A stretch of DNA of 40,586 nucleotides from NCBI GenBank assembly GCA_937894795.1, contig CALCQV010000085.1, forward strand, positions 1-40,586, written 5' to 3'. The notes under the pieces are model-generated. The model searched no databases, had not been told where the DNA came from, and was given only the letters and a program-made list of their open reading frames with translations. This document shows positions 33,236 to 40,586 of the stretch, piece after piece. The translations under genes and the position numbers were made by a program. The stretch comes from an uncultured Bacteroidales bacterium. Lineage in GTDB: Bacteria; Bacteroidota; Bacteroidia; Bacteroidales; Lentimicrobiaceae. Positions within the stretch are counted from its first letter, which is position 1. The number at the start of each line of letters is the position of its first letter.

Positions 33236-34522
33236 ATGAAGAAACATAAAATTTACAGACTTTCCATGATTTTCCTGTTACTACTTTTGAATACAATGAC
33301 AGGTATTTCACAAGTGCTTGAGGATCTGACTTTAAATCCCTCCATTCGCACGGTACTTCTCTACAGAACCGGTGCAGAATTAACGCCTCCGATATTAAAT
33401 TTCGGCACTGATGAAAAGCTGACCCTTTCATTTGATGATCTCGAAGCAGGCTATACACCTTGGCAGTATACATTTATACATTGCAATGCCGACTGGACAC
33501 CCACTGACCTTTGGCAGAATGAATACCTTGACGGCTATACTGATGATTATATTCGTAATTACAAGTCATCGTTCAACACACTGCAACCATACACAAATTA
33601 CAGTATTGAGATCCCTAATCGCGAAATAAGCTTCAGAATTCCAGGTAACTATATCCTTAAAGTATATCCTGAAGGTGACCCCGACAATCCTGCATTTATG
33701 CGCAGAATTCTGGTACTTGACAAAAGGGTGACTGTCAAAGCATTGGTACGCCAGGCAACCAGAATTGATGAACGGTTTACTCATCAGGAAGTGGCATTCT
33801 CCATTTTCAATCCTCAATACCCTATCAATGAGCCTTATAATGGACTCAAAGTAGTGGTTCTTCAAAACTTCAGATGGGACAATGCCAAATTTAATGTCAA
33901 GCCTCTGATGCTTCGGGATGGTGAACTTGACTACCAATACACTGATGGAACCCTCTCATTTGAAGGAGGCAATGAATTCAGGTTTTTTGACATCAAGAGC
34001 CTTCGCTATAATTCAGAACGTATACGATCCATTGAAATAAGGAACAACAGGTATATCGTAGATCTCTATCACGATAAGCCAAGGGCTTTCAAGCCTTACA
34101 TCACCGAAGAGGATATCAATGGCAGCTTCCTGGCAAAAACTGATGACGGTCAGGATGTTTCTGACGAGGGTGAATATGCATGGGTAAATTTCTTCATCCC
34201 CTTTGAATTGCCTTATCCTGGAGGGTCCATGTTTGTAGTGGGAGGATTCAACAATTGGAAACACGACCAGTCGATCACGCCAGAAAAGGGAAGAATGAAC
34301 TACAACTATGCCCGTCAGGGTTATGAAGCACGGCTATTGCTCAAGCAGGGTTACTATAATTATATGTATGCCTTTGTTGACGATAAGACACAGCAGATTG
34401 ACCTGTCGCAGGCAGAAGGTAGTCATTCGGAAACCGGCAATAATTACACTATCCTGGTGTATAACAGGGAGCAGGGCAGCAGATACGACAGGCTCATCGC
34501 CATTGAGATTATGGAAAAATAA
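33236..34522 (+). CDS. Type IX secretion system plug protein (DUF5103)
   Basis: A periplasmic protein of the DUF5103 family, renamed after Flavobacterium Plug, which closes the periplasmic mouth of the SprA translocon. A signal peptide covers about residues 1-26 (LLLLLNTMTGISQ). The N-terminal domain contains SIRTVLLYRTGAEL, FDDLEAGYTPWQYTFIHCNADW and EIPNREISFRIPGNYILKVYP. The C-terminal domain carries GGFNNWK near residue 336 and YEARLLLKQGYYNYMYAF, an E-set fold resembling glycogen-branching N domains but with no catalytic role. The 428-residue length is normal. It indicates that the organism has a type IX system, whose core genes lie elsewhere. dnaX follows after 78 bases. Confidence 0.9.
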   Translation: MKKHKIYRLSMIFLLLLLNTMTGISQVLEDLTLNPSIRTVLLYRTGAELTPPILNFGTDEKLTLSFDDLEAGYTPWQYTFIHCNADWTPTDLWQNEYLDGYTDDYIRNYKSSFNTLQPYTNYSIEIPNREISFRIPGNYILKVYPEGDPDNPAFMRRILVLDKRVTVKALVRQATRIDERFTHQEVAFSIFNPQYPINEPYNGLKVVVLQNFRWDNAKFNVKPLMLRDGELDYQYTDGTLSFEGGNEFRFFDIKSLRYNSERIRSIEIRNNRYIVDLYHDKPRAFKPYITEEDINGSFLAKTDDGQDVSDEGEYAWVNFFIPFELPYPGGSMFVVGGFNNWKHDQSITPEKGRMNYNYARQGYEARLLLKQGYYNYMYAFVDDKTQQIDLSQAEGSHSETGNNYTILVYNREQGSRYDRLIAIEIMEK

Positions 34523-34600
34523 ATCTAACGGAAACAACCACCCAACACCTCCACGTCTAAAAAAAACACGTAAGTTTGGAGGCGAAAACTGAATTGACTG

Positions 34601-36352
34601 ATGGATAACTTTATTGTTTCGGCGCGTAAATACAGACCGGCAACTTTTGCTACAGTTGTCGGACAATCAGCTATAACCAACACCCTAAAAAATGCAATCA
34701 GGAATCAGCAGATAGCCCAGGCTTTCCTATTTACCGGCCCCCGGGGAGTAGGCAAAACCACCTGTGCGCGTATCATGGCAAAAACCATCAACTGCACTGC
34801 AATCAGAGAAGATGGTGAAGCCTGCAATGAATGCCCGTCATGCCTTTCATTCAACAAATCGTCATCTTTCAATATCTTTGAGCTGGATGCTGCTTCAAAC
34901 AATACCGTTGATGACATCAGAACTCTTGTTGAACAGGTACGCATCCCACCGCATCAAGGATATAAAGTGTATATAATTGATGAGGTGCATATGCTCACAC
35001 AACAGGCTTTCAATGCATTTCTGAAAACCCTTGAAGAACCGCCATCTTATGCCAAGTTCATACTTGCAACTACCGAAAAGCACAAAATACTGCCTACCAT
35101 CCTTTCCAGATGTCAGATATTTGATTTTCGCCGTATAAGTGTTGACGACATAGCCCATCATCTACAATATGTGGCAGAGAGTGAAAATATCATCGCTGAA
35201 CCGGAGGCACTCCATGTTATTGCTCAGAAAGCTGACGGAGGTTTGCGTGACGCTCTTTCGATGTTCGACCAGCTTGTAAGTTTCGCAGGTAATACGCTTA
35301 CCTATAAACAGGTTATCGAGAATCTTAATGTGCTTGACTACGATTACTATTTCAAAATAGTTAATTTTATACTGGCGGGTGATATAAGTCATACCTTGCT
35401 CACTATCAATGAAATAGTTGACAACGGCTTTGAAGGACAGCATTTTATCACCGGACTGGGGCAACATCTGCGCAACCTTCTGGTGAGCAAGGATTCAGTT
35501 ACCCTTCAACTTCTTGAAGCCACTTCTTCAATCAAAGAACAGTATTATACGCAGGCGTCCAATTGCTCTGTACCATTTATATTACAAGCCTTAGAAATAA
35601 TCAATGATTGTGATATCAATTACAAAACCAGCAACAACAAGAAGCTCCATATAGAAATAGCCCTTATGCAGTTGTGCAAACTGGCAATGCCTGAAGGTTT
35701 GGTGATCACCGCTATTCCCAAACAGCAATCAGAGCCTCAGATAAGCAAACCTGCCGTCACTGTTGCTACTAAACCAACTGTTCAAACACCCGAAAATAAG
35801 CAATCGACAGCCCCCCCCCCCTCATCGCCAGAAACACTGCCAGAAAAAAGTAACAGCCCAAAATCAAAGGCCCCCTCTTTATCGGGCATGAATCTTGGAA
35901 GTCTGTTATCAGGTCAAAAACCGGGAAAAGCAGAGAATACTGATAAGAAAGCGGATGAATCTCCTGAAGAATCCTATGGAAATGAACATATCTCCATCAG
36001 TGAGGTATTGCAGATATGGCCTGTTATGGCTAAGCAGCTATTCAATGAATTGCCTTTGATTCAGAACACTCTCCTCTGGCAACCTCCACAACTGCTTGAC
36101 AATAATGTTATCAGTATTAGCATAGAGAATCCGATTCAACAGGATGAAATATTCAGACATAAGAGTACTATCACCACTTACCTGCGGAAGAATCTTAAAA
36201 ATGACTCAATCAATATTGAATCAAAAATGATTGAATCGCAATCTACCACAAGAAGGCCGTACACTGATAATGAAAAGTTCAATTTCATTGCCGACAAGGC
36301 ACCAATTCTGAAGGTTATGAAAGATCAGCTTGGTCTGGAACTCGATATGTAA
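34601..36352 (+). CDS. dnaX: DNA polymerase III subunit tau (gamma by frameshift?)
   Basis: The clamp-loader ATPase. Walker A is GPRGVGKT (46-53), the zinc-binding cysteines are 65, 75, 78 and 81, and Walker B is IDEVHML near 126. The SRC sensor 1 motif lies near residue 170. AAA+ domains I-II and collar domain III reach about residue 365. A linker rich in P, S, K and T (about 380-460) follows, then the tau C-terminal part. At 583 residues it is full length for Bacteroidota. The linker contains an 11-C run (35811-35821). A -1 slip there, or in the A6 run at 35844-35849, reaches TAA at 35851-35853 and would give a 417-residue gamma-like protein. That this happens is inference. Confidence 0.96.
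   Translation: MDNFIVSARKYRPATFATVVGQSAITNTLKNAIRNQQIAQAFLFTGPRGVGKTTCARIMAKTINCTAIREDGEACNECPSCLSFNKSSSFNIFELDAASNNTVDDIRTLVEQVRIPPHQGYKVYIIDEVHMLTQQAFNAFLKTLEEPPSYAKFILATTEKHKILPTILSRCQIFDFRRISVDDIAHHLQYVAESENIIAEPEALHVIAQKADGGLRDALSMFDQLVSFAGNTLTYKQVIENLNVLDYDYYFKIVNFILAGDISHTLLTINEIVDNGFEGQHFITGLGQHLRNLLVSKDSVTLQLLEATSSIKEQYYTQASNCSVPFILQALEIINDCDINYKTSNNKKLHIEIALMQLCKLAMPEGLVITAIPKQQSEPQISKPAVTVATKPTVQTPENKQSTAPPPSSPETLPEKSNSPKSKAPSLSGMNLGSLLSGQKPGKAENTDKKADESPEESYGNEHISISEVLQIWPVMAKQLFNELPLIQNTLLWQPPQLLDNNVISISIENPIQQDEIFRHKSTITTYLRKNLKNDSINIESKMIESQSTTRRPYTDNEKFNFIADKAPILKVMKDQLGLELDM
35811..35853 (+). promoter_or_regulatory. Possible slippage site in dnaX
   Basis: Eleven consecutive C (codons for A404 and P405-P407) are followed 22 bases later by A6G. 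In the -1 frame the reading continues for ten codons to a TAA at 35851-35853; in the +1 frame a TGA comes after about 22 codons. Slippage in either direction would cut the protein just after the collar domain and before the tau-specific domains. Confidence 0.45.
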
Positions 36353-36515
36353 ATATTGAATAAAGATACCTGCTGAATCAAAATTTGTTTTAACTGGTAT
36401 CACTACATATTCAATACGTTGCTTAAAGTCATCTCAGCAGCATGATATTCGGGGAATAACAAAGCATCACCATTACATCACCAATACTGGAATGTTTCTT
36501 GACCATTCTCAGGCG

Positions 36516-39107
36516 TTAGTTTCTGAAGATCAGTTTTCCCTGTTCTACATCCAGATGAATCATCTGATCCTTTGTCACTTCACCACCCAGGATCTTTTTC
36601 GACAGTTCATTTAGCACATTACGCTGTATTACCCTCTTCACCGGACGGGCGCCATAGTGAGGATCATATCCTAACCTGGCTATCATTGTTACGGCCGCAT
36701 CAGAAGCCTCAAAGGCTATATCATTCTTATCCAACAAAATTCTTAGGCCTTCCAGCTGTAATTTCACAATCTCATTTATCTCTTTCTCTGTCAGAGGCTT
36801 GAACATAATGATCTCATCAATTCTATTCAGGAACTCAGGTCTGATGGCCCTTCGCAGCATCAGCATCACCTGATCCTTCATCTCACTGTACACGCCATCA
36901 CGGTTCTGACTATTCATCTCTTCCATCTTTTCATTGATATAATCAGATCCCAGATTTGATGTCATTATAATGATTGTATTCTTAAAATCGGCTGTTCTGC
37001 CCTTGTTATCTGTAAGTCGACCTTCATCAAGCACCTGAAGCAGGATGTTAAATACATCAGGATGGGCTTTCTCAACTTCATCCAAAAGCACCACTGAATA
37101 AGGTTTACGTCTGATTTTTTCAGTCAACTGTCCACCTTCATCATAACCCACATAACCGGGAGGGGCACCTATGAGACGTGAAACAGTATGGCGTTCCTGA
37201 TATTCAGAGAGATCAATTCTCACCATAGATCCTTCATCATTAAACAGGAACTCAGCCAAAGCCTTTGCTAATTCTGTTTTACCAACGCCTGTAGTCCCCA
37301 GAAATATGAATGACCCAATAGGTCGTTTGGAATCCTGCAGCCCCGCTCTACTTCTTCTAATAGCATCTGACACTGCTTCAATAGCTTCATCCTGACCTAT
37401 GACCCGTTTATGCAATTCATCTTCCAATGTCAGCAGCTTCTCTCTCTCACTCTGCAGCATTCGGGTCACGGGTATTCCCGTCCACCGTGATACAATCTCT
37501 GCAATCTCCTCTCCTCCGACTTCCTCCTTTATAAGAGCGTGCTGTGTCTGCATCTCATTTAGCTTCTGCTTTAAAGAAACCAGCTTTTGTTCAGCATCCT
37601 TAATTCTTCCATACTTGAGTTCAGCCACACGACCATAATCACCATCCCTCTCCGCTCTATCAGCCTCAAACTTAAAATCCTCAATTTCCTTCTTGGTCAG
37701 CTGAATTCCTTCAACCACATCCTTTTCAGCTTTCCATTGTGCGGCGATAGTATTTCTTTCTTCTGTCAGGTTAGCTAATTCCTCCGTTAGTATCTTCAAC
37801 CTGTTTTCATCGCCTTCCCTTGCTATTCCAGCCTTCTCAATTTCAAGCTGTTTTATTCTCCTGTCCACCTGATCCAGTTCTTCGGGCACTGAGTTTATCT
37901 CAAGCCTCAATTTTGCCGCCGCCTCATCAATAAGGTCAATGGCTTTATCGGGGAGGAATCTTTCACTTATATATCTCTGTGATAGTTCTACAGCAGCAAT
38001 GATAGCCTCATCCTTTATTCGAACCTTATGGTGTGATTCATATCGTTCCTTCAGACCACGCAATATTGAAATAGCACTTAAGGCATCAGGCTCTTCAACC
38101 ATAACAATTTGAAACCGGCGTTCAAGTGCTTTATCCTTTTCAAAGTACTTCTGATATTCCTTGAGAGTAGTAGCTCCAATGGCCCTAAGCTCACCCCTGG
38201 CCAAAGCAGGCTTAAGTATGTTGGCAGCATCCATGGCTCCTTCATCGCCACCTGCACCAACAAGTGTATGAATCTCATCAATGAAAAGTATTACCTCACC
38301 GTTTGATTCTATGACTTCGTGAATTACACTTTTTAATCTTTCTTCAAATTCTCCCTTATACTTGGCTCCGGCGATGAGTGCCCCCATATCGAGTGAGAAT
38401 ATGAGCTTTGATTTAAGTGTTTCAGGCACATCACCATTAATTATTCTGTGGGCTATCCCTTCTGCTATGGCTGTCTTCCCAACACCCGGCTCTCCAATCA
38501 GTATTGGATTGTTTTTTGTCCTACGGCTAAGTATCTGCAATACACGTCTTATTTCTTCATCCCTGCCTATCACCGGATCTAACTTTCCCGCCCGTGCCAG
38601 ATCATTAAGATTTCTGGCATATCTGTTTAAAGCATTCCAGGTCTCATCAGCAGTGGCAGTATTTGAACGGGCCCCCTTTCTAAGTTCCTTAATAGCTTCC
38701 ATCAGGTCCTTTTCATTTACTCCCTGCTTTTTCATCAAACCTGAAGTTTCATCATTTACAGCGAGTAAGCCAAGCAATAAATGTTCAATCGAGATGAATT
38801 CATCGTTCATCTTTTTTGCATAATTGGAGGCTTCCTGCATTGCTCTGTTGGCCTTGTTTCCAAGGTATTGCTCCCCACCACCCGTAACTTTTGGGAAGGA
38901 GCCTGTTAATTGCGCCAATGCACTTTTCAAAGCGTCTATATTAACACTGAATTTGCCTAATAAGTAAGGGCAGACGTTATCGTCAGTTTCCAATACTCCA
39001 CGTAAAATATGCGCAGTTTCAATCGATTGGTTATTGCCGGCTAATGCTATTTCCTGCGCTTTCTGCAGTGCCTTCTGCGATTTTATAGTGAGATTATCCA
39101 TATACAT
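36516..39107 (-). CDS. clpB: ATP-dependent disaggregase ClpB
   Basis: A Hsp100 AAA+ unfoldase that rescues aggregated proteins together with DnaK. It has the N-terminal Clp repeat domain (about 1-150), NBD1 with Walker A GEPGVGKT (205-212), the long coiled-coil middle domain (about 410-530), which marks ClpB against ClpA or ClpC, and NBD2 with Walker A GTTGVGKT near 605. The C-terminal part reads LGYDPHYGARPVKRVIQ. There is no ClpP-binding IGF loop. The 863-residue length is normal. Translation may start at Met3 (39101). It stands alone, convergent with dnaX and divergent from the pyrophosphatase gene. I see no CIRCE or other heat-shock operator upstream. Confidence 0.97.
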   Translation of the reverse strand: MYMDNLTIKSQKALQKAQEIALAGNNQSIETAHILRGVLETDDNVCPYLLGKFSVNIDALKSALAQLTGSFPKVTGGGEQYLGNKANRAMQEASNYAKKMNDEFISIEHLLLGLLAVNDETSGLMKKQGVNEKDLMEAIKELRKGARSNTATADETWNALNRYARNLNDLARAGKLDPVIGRDEEIRRVLQILSRRTKNNPILIGEPGVGKTAIAEGIAHRIINGDVPETLKSKLIFSLDMGALIAGAKYKGEFEERLKSVIHEVIESNGEVILFIDEIHTLVGAGGDEGAMDAANILKPALARGELRAIGATTLKEYQKYFEKDKALERRFQIVMVEEPDALSAISILRGLKERYESHHKVRIKDEAIIAAVELSQRYISERFLPDKAIDLIDEAAAKLRLEINSVPEELDQVDRRIKQLEIEKAGIAREGDENRLKILTEELANLTEERNTIAAQWKAEKDVVEGIQLTKKEIEDFKFEADRAERDGDYGRVAELKYGRIKDAEQKLVSLKQKLNEMQTQHALIKEEVGGEEIAEIVSRWTGIPVTRMLQSEREKLLTLEDELHKRVIGQDEAIEAVSDAIRRSRAGLQDSKRPIGSFIFLGTTGVGKTELAKALAEFLFNDEGSMVRIDLSEYQERHTVSRLIGAPPGYVGYDEGGQLTEKIRRKPYSVVLLDEVEKAHPDVFNILLQVLDEGRLTDNKGRTADFKNTIIIMTSNLGSDYINEKMEEMNSQNRDGVYSEMKDQVMLMLRRAIRPEFLNRIDEIIMFKPLTEKEINEIVKLQLEGLRILLDKNDIAFEASDAAVTMIARLGYDPHYGARPVKRVIQRNVLNELSKKILGGEVTKDQMIHLDVEQGKLIFRN

Positions 39108-39253
39108 TCAATTTTATTTTTTTATAATCAAATAGCCTGCCAGTCAGTATAATTGACCATAAAACGACATATTGACATCACTAAAAACCACGTCAATGAC
39201 AGTATGACACAAATAATTTCACACGTAAACAAACAAATATCCGTATGTCATGT

Positions 39254-39261
39254 TAACTTTG
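39254..39261 (+). promoter_or_regulatory. Bacteroidota -7 box before ppa
   Basis: TAACTTTG fits TAnnTTTG exactly, 23 bases before the ATG at 39285. No TTTG is found at -33. Confidence 0.4.
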
Positions 39262-39284
39262 CCAAATAATCAAAGTTTCACAAT

Positions 39285-39956
39285 ATGGCAAATCGTTTAA
39301 GTGATCCAATAGGACGGCTAATGGGATTACGGTACAAATCACATCCATGGCATGGTATAGACATAGGCAAGGAAGCTCCTGATATAGTAACCTGTTTTGT
39401 AGAGATGGTTACCACTGACACCGTCAAGTACGAAGTGGATAAAATATCAGGCTATCTAAGGATTGACAGACCCCAGAAGTACTCAAACGTACTGCCTGCC
39501 CTCTATGGATTCATTCCACAAACACTTTGTGCCCATAAAGTTTCTCAATATGCCAATAATAAAACCGGCAGAACCGAGATAGTAGGTGATGGTGATCCTC
39601 TTGACATCTGTATCCTGGCTGAAAAGAATATTTCACATGGTGATATCCTTGTGCAGGCCATTCCTATTGGAGGGTTCCGCATGATCGACGGCAATCAGGC
39701 CGATGATAAAATCATCTCGGTACTCAGAAACGATGCCGTATATGGAGAGTATCGCGACGTTAAAGATCTGCCTCCGTTAATCATTGCCCGTCTCAAACAT
39801 TATTTCCTCACTTATAAGGATCTGCCAGGTGAACCCAGAGATTGTGAAATCACCCACACTTACGGACCTGAGGAAGCCAGAGAAGTCATTGAAGCTTCCA
39901 TTGAAGACTACAGGCGAAAATTCGAGAACCTCGATACACTTTTATCCGAAGTCTGA
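39285..39956 (+). CDS. ppa: Inorganic pyrophosphatase, family I
   Basis: Hydrolyses pyrophosphate to phosphate in the cytoplasm and so pulls biosynthetic reactions forward. The family I core signature is DGDPLDI (Asp102, Asp104, Asp107), with GFRMIDGNQADDKII supplying further metal-binding aspartates and YGFIPQTLC near residue 79 in the active-site strand. LKHYFLTYKDL follows as in Bacteroidota homologues. At 223 residues it is longer than E. coli PPase (176) because of an N-terminal extension (HPWHGIDIGKEAPDIV) common in this phylum. A TAnnTTTG box at 39254 supports the start. The broken CoA-binding-protein gene begins 98 bases after its stop. Confidence 0.95.
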   Translation: MANRLSDPIGRLMGLRYKSHPWHGIDIGKEAPDIVTCFVEMVTTDTVKYEVDKISGYLRIDRPQKYSNVLPALYGFIPQTLCAHKVSQYANNKTGRTEIVGDGDPLDICILAEKNISHGDILVQAIPIGGFRMIDGNQADDKIISVLRNDAVYGEYRDVKDLPPLIIARLKHYFLTYKDLPGEPRDCEITHTYGPEEAREVIEASIEDYRRKFENLDTLLSEV

Positions 39957-40053
39957 GTAAGCTAAATGAATGTTATTGTTGTTTTCTTTTTGTATCTTAG
40001 GCTCTGCTTAACTGACTGATTTGAAAGAACATCTCAACCAAAATAAGAACAGC

Positions 40054-40352
40054 ATGACTAAAAAAACTTTAAAAAAATACCTACCGTTGCTGTTGGTCTG
40101 CGTGAAGGGGATGTTGCCGGAATACACATTAATACTGACAGACCCTTATTCGACAATATTCATACAATAACTCTCTATCTGGGTCCCGCCAATCAAGTTC
40201 AATATTATGATTATATGCTGAGCCTGAAACCTAAACGCATCATTTTCAATCCCGGCACCTGGAATCCTGAATTTGTGGATATGGCTAAAGAAGCAGGCAT
40301 TGAAGTCGTTGATAACTGTACTCTTATGATGATTACCGGAGGATATTATTAA
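40054..40352 (+). pseudogene. CoA-binding protein (YccU-like), N-terminus deleted, frameshifted
   Basis: From 40074 one frame reads KKIPTVAVGLREGDVAG, then DNIHTITLYLGPANQ, QYYDYMLSLKPKRIIFNPGT and CTLMMITGGYY, ending in TAA at 40352: the C-terminal two thirds of a YccU-like CoA-binding Rossmann protein. This frame has no ATG before its middle and is closed upstream by a TGA at 40055-40057. The ATG at 40054 reads MTKKTL, the expected family N-terminus, but in the other frame, and it stops at 40166-40168. The usual GASxNPxRYS nucleotide-binding segment, about 25 residues, is missing. The join lies at two A7 runs (40060-40066 and 40071-40077), suggesting a deletion there. A sequence or assembly error is an alternative. 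Confidence 0.7.
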
Positions 40353-40475
40353 TGTTTTTTACTTTCTTGCACACCAAAATCCTTCCTTTGGCGTTCTTGT
40401 CGTAAATTACTCGATAAAAAGGATTAATTTAGCCGATTAATTCTAGCAACGTTTCTGAAATCAGGATAACACCTT

Positions 40476-40586
40476 ATGATAAACCGATTACTGAGGCATC
40501 TATTATTTTCATTTTCACTCCTTTATCTTCTGAGTACAAGCCAAACGCTCTTTGCCCAGAACCATGTCAGCATACCGGGCACCGGC
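40476..40586 (+). CDS. Exported protein, 5' part only
   Basis: An ATG at 40476 opens a frame that runs off the window after 37 codons. The N-terminus (MINRLLRHLLFSFSLLYLLS, then TSQTLFAQ) looks like a signal peptide with cleavage after FAQ or close by. What remains of the mature part is only NHVSIPGTG. No function can be assigned. No promoter box is evident in the 123 bases before it, and it may be transcribed together with the broken gene upstream. Confidence 0.6.
   Translation, partial: MINRLLRHLLFSFSLLYLLSTSQTLFAQNHVSIPGTG

Noticed and set aside
34548..34582. Hairpin CCTCCA/TGGAGG before dnaX as a translational control element
   Set aside because: The stem has a six-base bulge, and the GGAGG it would hide is 18 bases from the ATG, too far for a normal Shine-Dalgarno site.
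38362..38823. 153-residue plus-strand ORF inside clpB
   Set aside because: It is antisense to the conserved NBD1 coding sequence of clpB and resembles no family. Codon bias of the true gene explains the open frame. The same holds for the 156-residue ORF at 28152-28622 opposite nqrE/nqrF.
40054..40168. Programmed -1 frameshift as the explanation for the split CoA-binding-protein gene
   Set aside because: A slippery T TTA AAA A run is present, but even a perfect shift would give a protein without the nucleotide-binding segment. A deletion explains both the frame change and the missing residues.
1..40586. CRISPR arrays, tRNA or rRNA genes, insertion sequences, prophage or defence islands
   Set aside because: I looked through all gaps on both strands and saw no spaced direct repeats, cloverleaf-like segments, transposase or integrase motifs, or restriction and toxin genes. 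Apart from the short repeats listed, the content is housekeeping.

Overview
The window looks like chromosomal backbone from an anaerobic or microaerophilic member of the Bacteroidota, most likely order Bacteroidales or a close relative. The reasons are gene content (a type IX secretion plug protein, the M23 peptidase/MerR pair, a family-I pyrophosphatase, a complete Na+-translocating NQR operon, and a one-polypeptide pyruvate:ferredoxin oxidoreductase), matches to the Bacteroidota -7 promoter box TAnnTTTG in front of several genes, and mostly weak Shine-Dalgarno sequences. The exact genus cannot be read from the sequence. I see no rRNA, tRNA, CRISPR array, transposase, integrase or prophage gene.

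Layout. 1-4.6 kb: terminator and hairpin, an MFS permease (-), secreted alkaline phosphatase and a heptose epimerase (+), then a 613-base gap carrying a 98-base inverted repeat. 4.6-8.7 kb: a MerR regulator and M23 peptidase (-), divergent from alaS (+). 8.7-12.7 kb: a B12-binding MerR regulator and an ECF sigma factor (+) separated by a dyad-rich, AT-rich gap, then histidine kinase, deoxynucleoside kinase and folK (-). 12.8-20.5 kb: sppA (+), a P4-type acid phosphatase lipoprotein and nifJ (-), and a dihydroorotate-dehydrogenase-like flavoprotein (+). 20.5-25.8 kb: DMT exporter and a small membrane protein (-), aspartate aminotransferase and two WbpB/WbpA-type nucleotide-sugar oxidoreductases (+). 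25.9-33.0 kb: nqrABCDEF plus apbE (-). 33.2-40.6 kb: type IX plug protein and dnaX (+), clpB (-), pyrophosphatase (+), a broken CoA-binding-protein gene and the start of an exported protein cut by the window edge.

How the genes work together. NQR takes electrons from NADH to quinone and exports Na+; ApbE attaches the FMN cofactors that NqrB and NqrC need, and both acceptor threonine motifs are visible. NifJ supplies reduced ferredoxin from pyruvate. The WbpA/WbpB pair makes part of a diacetamido-uronic acid route; in Porphyromonas this pathway feeds the A-LPS to which type IX cargo is joined, so the plug protein and this pair may belong to one surface-anchoring programme.

The most unusual signals are: an 11-C homopolymer in the dnaX linker, where a -1 slip leads within 30 bases to a stop and would give a gamma-sized clamp-loader subunit; a set of dyads between the MerR-B12 and ECF genes; a CoA-binding-protein gene that has lost its Rossmann N-terminus between two A7 runs; and the inverted repeat made of 11-base units at 4249-4346. 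I found no clear new defence or biosynthetic system.
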